Shown here: in pieces, positions 39,788 through 42,500 of the stretch | Position numbering within the stretch: the first letter of the stretch is position 1 | Layout of the letters: each line of letters starts with the position of its first letter | Assembly (NCBI RefSeq): GCF_000382325.1 | Contig: NZ_KB908064.1 | Span: 1 to 42,500 of the forward strand | DNA length: 42,500 nucleotides | Source of the DNA: Woodsholea maritima DSM 17123 | GTDB lineage: Bacteria; Pseudomonadota; Alphaproteobacteria; Caulobacterales; Maricaulaceae | Reading direction: 5' to 3' | The notes under the pieces: generated by a model | What the model was told of the DNA's origin: nothing | What the model saw: only the letters and a program-made list of their open reading frames with translations | The model's database searches: none | Translations under genes and position numbers: made by a program

Positions 39788-40435
39788 TTAAAACAGGCTG
39801 TCGATATGACGTTCGCCATCAATGACGAGGCCCTTGATGACAATCCGCCCCTCAGCACCGACCGAAGCGATGAGTTGCACGCGGTCTTCATTGCGCAGCG
39901 CCTCTAAGGCCAGCGCCGTCTCGCGATCGGCATAATACCGCTCGATCGTATAGATGACGTTGAGGACATCGCGGCCACTGCTTTCAATTTGGCGGCGACG
40001 GATCGGCCGCTCGGCGGCTTCTAATTCACCCCCAGGCGCATCTGCATCAGTGGGCGTGACCTCTTCATAGTCAAAGTCTTGGCGTACCCAAGACACTTGC
40101 CCCTGCACCACCAGGCCTTGGGCCTGGGCGGGTGGGCTCATATAAAGTTCAACGGCTTGCCAGCGCCCTTGAGGGCCTGGCGCGATGCGGACATAGACCG
40201 TGTCGCCGGTTTTCCAGCCCCGCTTGGGGGCCAGGAAATTCTTGGTATCGAGCTGATGGAGCGGGGTGCGGATCTGAATATAATGCCCCAGCAGGACATC
40301 GCGCGGGTCCACAGGCTCCATGGAGAGGATGATCTCATCGCCCTCTGCGCGCGCTTTGGCATGAATATAAACCAGGCTTCCCAACAGCGCGCAGGCCGCA
40401 AGGCCCAGGGCGATCAGGCGAATAAGGGCGATCAT
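39788..40435 (-). CDS. GDYXXLXY-type membrane-anchored protein
   Basis: 215 residues. A single N-terminal membrane helix (LIRLIALGLAACALLGSLVY, about 4-23) and a periplasmic domain. VDPRDVLLGHYIQIRTPLHQ is the family signature (usual form PVDPRDxLxGDYxxLxY), here GHY instead of GDY. The later part (VIYTIERYYADRETALALEA and VIKGLVIDG) is the second conserved block. It overlaps the upstream DUF2157 gene by 4 bases, a known pairing for these families. Function unknown. Confidence 0.85.
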   Translation of the reverse strand: MIALIRLIALGLAACALLGSLVYIHAKARAEGDEIILSMEPVDPRDVLLGHYIQIRTPLHQLDTKNFLAPKRGWKTGDTVYVRIAPGPQGRWQAVELYMSPPAQAQGLVVQGQVSWVRQDFDYEEVTPTDADAPGGELEAAERPIRRRQIESSGRDVLNVIYTIERYYADRETALALEALRNEDRVQLIASVGAEGRIVIKGLVIDGERHIDSLF

Positions 40436-41793
40436 GAGCGGGCCTCCGTCTCTGGAGACGATTTAACCAAGGCTTTTCGTAACAGCGGCAGGCTCAAGAC
40501 CAGCGCCAGGATTAAGGCCCCGCCCAGGAAAAAGAAGAGGGCGGTGTTTAATAAATCGCCGAACAGCTCATAATAGATATAGCTGACTTCGGCGATGAAG
40601 AGGCCAATCCCGACAATTCCGATCAGCTTTTGATCGGCTTCGGCTCCCGATATGATCATCGTAACCGCCAGGCTGAGAACGAGCGCGCTCAACGCAATGC
40701 TGATCGCCAAGGCCCAGTTTGCATGCGCCAAAGTCTCCGACAGGGCCGGAGCCATGATGAAGCTGGCCATGACCAGCGCCAAAGCGGCGGTGTTAAACAA
40801 GGACAGGCGCTTAATGCCATAATCCAGGCCAACGTGAACCGCGCCTAATAGCAAAGCGATAAAGGCGGGTAGCCAAAAGGCACTTTGTCCCAAAGTGATT
40901 TGGTCGATCAGGCCAAGCGTTGTGTCATCGACATTGACGCGCTGGCCTGCATTATCAAGCACATTGACCTTCAAGATAAAGCCCATAATGACGGCCGCCA
41001 GCGTGAACCAGGCATGCGCCAAACCCATGCCATACACTCCACGCCCACTCCAGAAGCGCGCGATGAGCGCTAGGGTCAGTGTGATGAGCGCAAATAGAGA
41101 GAGGCTTTCGATCTGAGTGAGCAGTTTTAGATCCACCAAAGTCATCATCATATAGCTGAGCCAGCCGAGGCCTGTCAGAGCGAGCAGGTTAAGGCTGACT
41201 TTAGAGCGCATAGCGCTGGCAGAGGCCCAGCCGATCACCCACAAACCTAAATACATCCAAAGAAGGTCGGGCGCGTAGGGGGAGTTAATCTCCAGGCTCA
41301 ACCAGAAACCGCTAATCACGGTGAAAGCAATCAAAACAGGACGCGAAGGGGTGAAGATGGCCGTCGCTAAGGCGATGCCGGCCCAGATCAAAACCCCGGT
41401 ATTGCGGAAATCGGCCATGTTAAATGTCTGCGCGGTCAGGGCAATGCCTGCACCAAAGAGCAGCGCACCTAACAAGGCGAGGCTATGGCCGAGGCCGCGT
41501 GATCCCCGCCAAAAGGCGAGACCTGCACCTGTATAGGCACTCAACAGCGTTATAAGGATGAGGGCAAATTTCCAGATCCGCGCCATATCAGCCCAGTTGG
41601 CAGCGACAAAGGTCAAGGCACTCATCGCCAGCAGGACAATGCCCAGCACAAGACCGGCATCGCGCGCCGACCAATTGGCCCGGCGTGCGCGCGCATCGTC
41701 TAAAATGGCCTTACGGCTGTCTTCAGGCACCCAACCGGCCTCGATCCACCGATCAAGATCCTGGTCTAATCGCCCGCGAAAGACGTTACGCAT
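40432..41793 (-). CDS. DUF2157 polytopic membrane protein
   Basis: 453 residues. An N-terminal soluble segment (GRLDQDLDRWIEAGWVPEDS, about 6-25, and RKAILDDARARRANWSARDA) is the DUF2157 part; about twelve hydrophobic segments follow, from about residue 42 to the C-terminus, for example VLGIVLLAMSALTFVAANW and SLALLGALLFGAGIALTA. It is an inner-membrane protein of unknown function. The start at 41793 (MRNVF) has GTGGGG upstream; a GTG at 41805 is an alternative. The downstream GDYXXLXY gene overlaps by 4 bases, so the two are translationally coupled and probably act together. Confidence 0.88.
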   Translation of the reverse strand: MRNVFRGRLDQDLDRWIEAGWVPEDSRKAILDDARARRANWSARDAGLVLGIVLLAMSALTFVAANWADMARIWKFALILITLLSAYTGAGLAFWRGSRGLGHSLALLGALLFGAGIALTAQTFNMADFRNTGVLIWAGIALATAIFTPSRPVLIAFTVISGFWLSLEINSPYAPDLLWMYLGLWVIGWASASAMRSKVSLNLLALTGLGWLSYMMMTLVDLKLLTQIESLSLFALITLTLALIARFWSGRGVYGMGLAHAWFTLAAVIMGFILKVNVLDNAGQRVNVDDTTLGLIDQITLGQSAFWLPAFIALLLGAVHVGLDYGIKRLSLFNTAALALVMASFIMAPALSETLAHANWALAISIALSALVLSLAVTMIISGAEADQKLIGIVGIGLFIAEVSYIYYELFGDLLNTALFFFLGGALILALVLSLPLLRKALVKSSPETEARS

Positions 41794-41805
41794 GATGGAC
41801 CCCAC

Positions 41806-42241
41806 TTTCCCTCACTTATGATCTTACCAAAGTCTTAAACGGCTGGGGAGCGAAAAAAGTTTACACCTTCATGACGGTTCAGCAGCAAAGGCGTCACCAA
41901 GCTGTAATCGAGCTGTCATCCCATCTTGCGCGACGCACAAAAAAGTCTATCTCTATCGCTCTGCACGGCGGACAGCGGTGTCATTCGGATCTGTTACAAA
42001 CTTGTAAAAAGATCTTGCGGTGGCGACGAGGTTTCGTTAATGTGCGGCTTCTTCCTTGGTTGGGGATATATTTGGCCTGGCGGCTTTGGTTTGTCGGGGC
42101 GGGTATATTTTCGCTGTTTGGGTAGTGTTTTGGTGATTGGGCTGGGTGATCTGGCTTTGATGACTGGGGCGCGTTCGGGTGGCGGCATTGAGGGTGGTTT
42201 GACTTTTCGGAGTTTGGCTGCGCGCGGTGTGAGAGAGGGAG
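41806..42241. other. Gene-free spacer leading to the rRNA-like promoters
   Basis: GC falls and T/G-richness rises from about 41900; frames here are short, skewed in composition and overlap the promoter at 42242, so I call no gene. The stretch would be the upstream activating region for the two promoters at the window's end. No tRNA seen. Confidence 0.5.
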
Positions 42242-42270
42242 TTGACGGGGTTTCGGTTTCGCTTTAGACA
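42242..42270 (+). promoter_or_regulatory. Strong sigma-70 promoter, first of a tandem pair (probable rRNA P1)
   Basis: TTGACG (42242-42247), 17-base spacer rich in T and G, TAGACA (42265-42270), followed by CCGCGC. The same arrangement recurs 191 bases downstream. Confidence 0.65.
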
Positions 42271-42432
42271 CCGCGCTCCGCTTCGGGAAGTCGGGTTGGT
42301 TTGAGCTTCAGGCTTTGATTGATTTTGAGTTTTCGAAGGGCTGTTCTTTCCGGTTAAGTCCGGTGAGGGTGGTAAGACGGATCTTCGGATTAGGCTTACT
42401 GAACTTCACTGCGACGCCACTGAAAAGAGCGG

Positions 42433-42461
42433 TTGACGAGGTTGGGGTTGTTCTTTAGACA
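42433..42461 (+). promoter_or_regulatory. Strong sigma-70 promoter, second of a tandem pair (probable rRNA P2)
   Basis: TTGACG (42433-42438), 17-base spacer, TAGACA (42456-42461), followed by CCGCGC. It differs from the first mostly in the spacer. The transcript would leave the window at 42500; a 16S rRNA gene is expected beyond. Confidence 0.65.
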
Positions 42462-42500
42462 CCGCGCCTCGCTTCGAAGTGAAGTTGAAAATCTGATCTA

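Noticed and set aside
41926-42267. Open frames over the right-end spacer (113 and 84 residues)
   Set aside because: Composition is skewed, there is no ribosome binding site, the frames overlap the promoter at 42242, and no protein pattern is recognisable.

Overview
The window looks like the chromosome of a prosthecate, holdfast-forming alphaproteobacterium, most likely of the Maricaulales/Caulobacterales (Hyphomonadaceae-like). The main evidence is an hfaA-hfaB-hfaD holdfast-anchor operon at 36.0-38.9 kb, supported by typical alphaproteobacterial families (PAS_5 protein, PilZ protein, DUF3126 next to cysE). The assignment is inferred from gene content; no rRNA gene lies inside the window.

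1-8.75 kb is an integrated mobile element. Its right end abuts the 3' end of a tRNA-Leu(TAA) gene, and the large serine recombinase reads through this junction into the antisense of the tRNA. Visible cargo: the start of a second, small serine resolvase (cut by the left edge), a ParDE toxin-antitoxin pair, a winged/HTH-like DNA-binding protein, several small membrane or secreted proteins, and a VirD4/TraG-like ATPase without a membrane anchor. Several small genes have long inverted repeats in their leaders; one perfect 15-bp pair encloses the ribosome binding site and covers the start codon.

8.9-15.5 kb is a chaperone-usher-like surface fibre locus: usher-like outer-membrane protein with an SPOR-like tail, a DUF4402 pilin candidate, an internal terminator, a second DUF4402 protein and a PapD-like chaperone, with a divergent SPOR-domain lipoprotein. 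15.6-19.9 kb is a soluble phosphorelay: PAS/GAF histidine kinase, single-domain receiver and HPt-receiver protein.

20.1-34.2 kb is ordinary chromosomal metabolism and regulation: alanine dehydrogenase with a divergent Lrp-type regulator, queF, a nitroreductase, a TetR-controlled RND efflux pair, a Nudix hydrolase, cysE with a DUF3126 protein, phoH, a gamma-carbonic anhydrase, a GYF_2 protein with a possible Cas2/VapD-like C-terminal domain, a PilZ protein and a PAS_5 protein.

34.4-38.9 kb concerns the cell surface: a secreted Asn/Val-rich protein, a cluster of REP-like palindromes and hfaABD. HfaA and HfaD share a curlin-like motif, which in HfaD recurs about every 48 residues. 39.0-41.8 kb holds a rhomboid protease and a GDYXXLXY/DUF2157 membrane pair. 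The last 260 bases carry two near-identical strong sigma-70 promoters, as expected just upstream of an rRNA operon that would start beyond the right edge.
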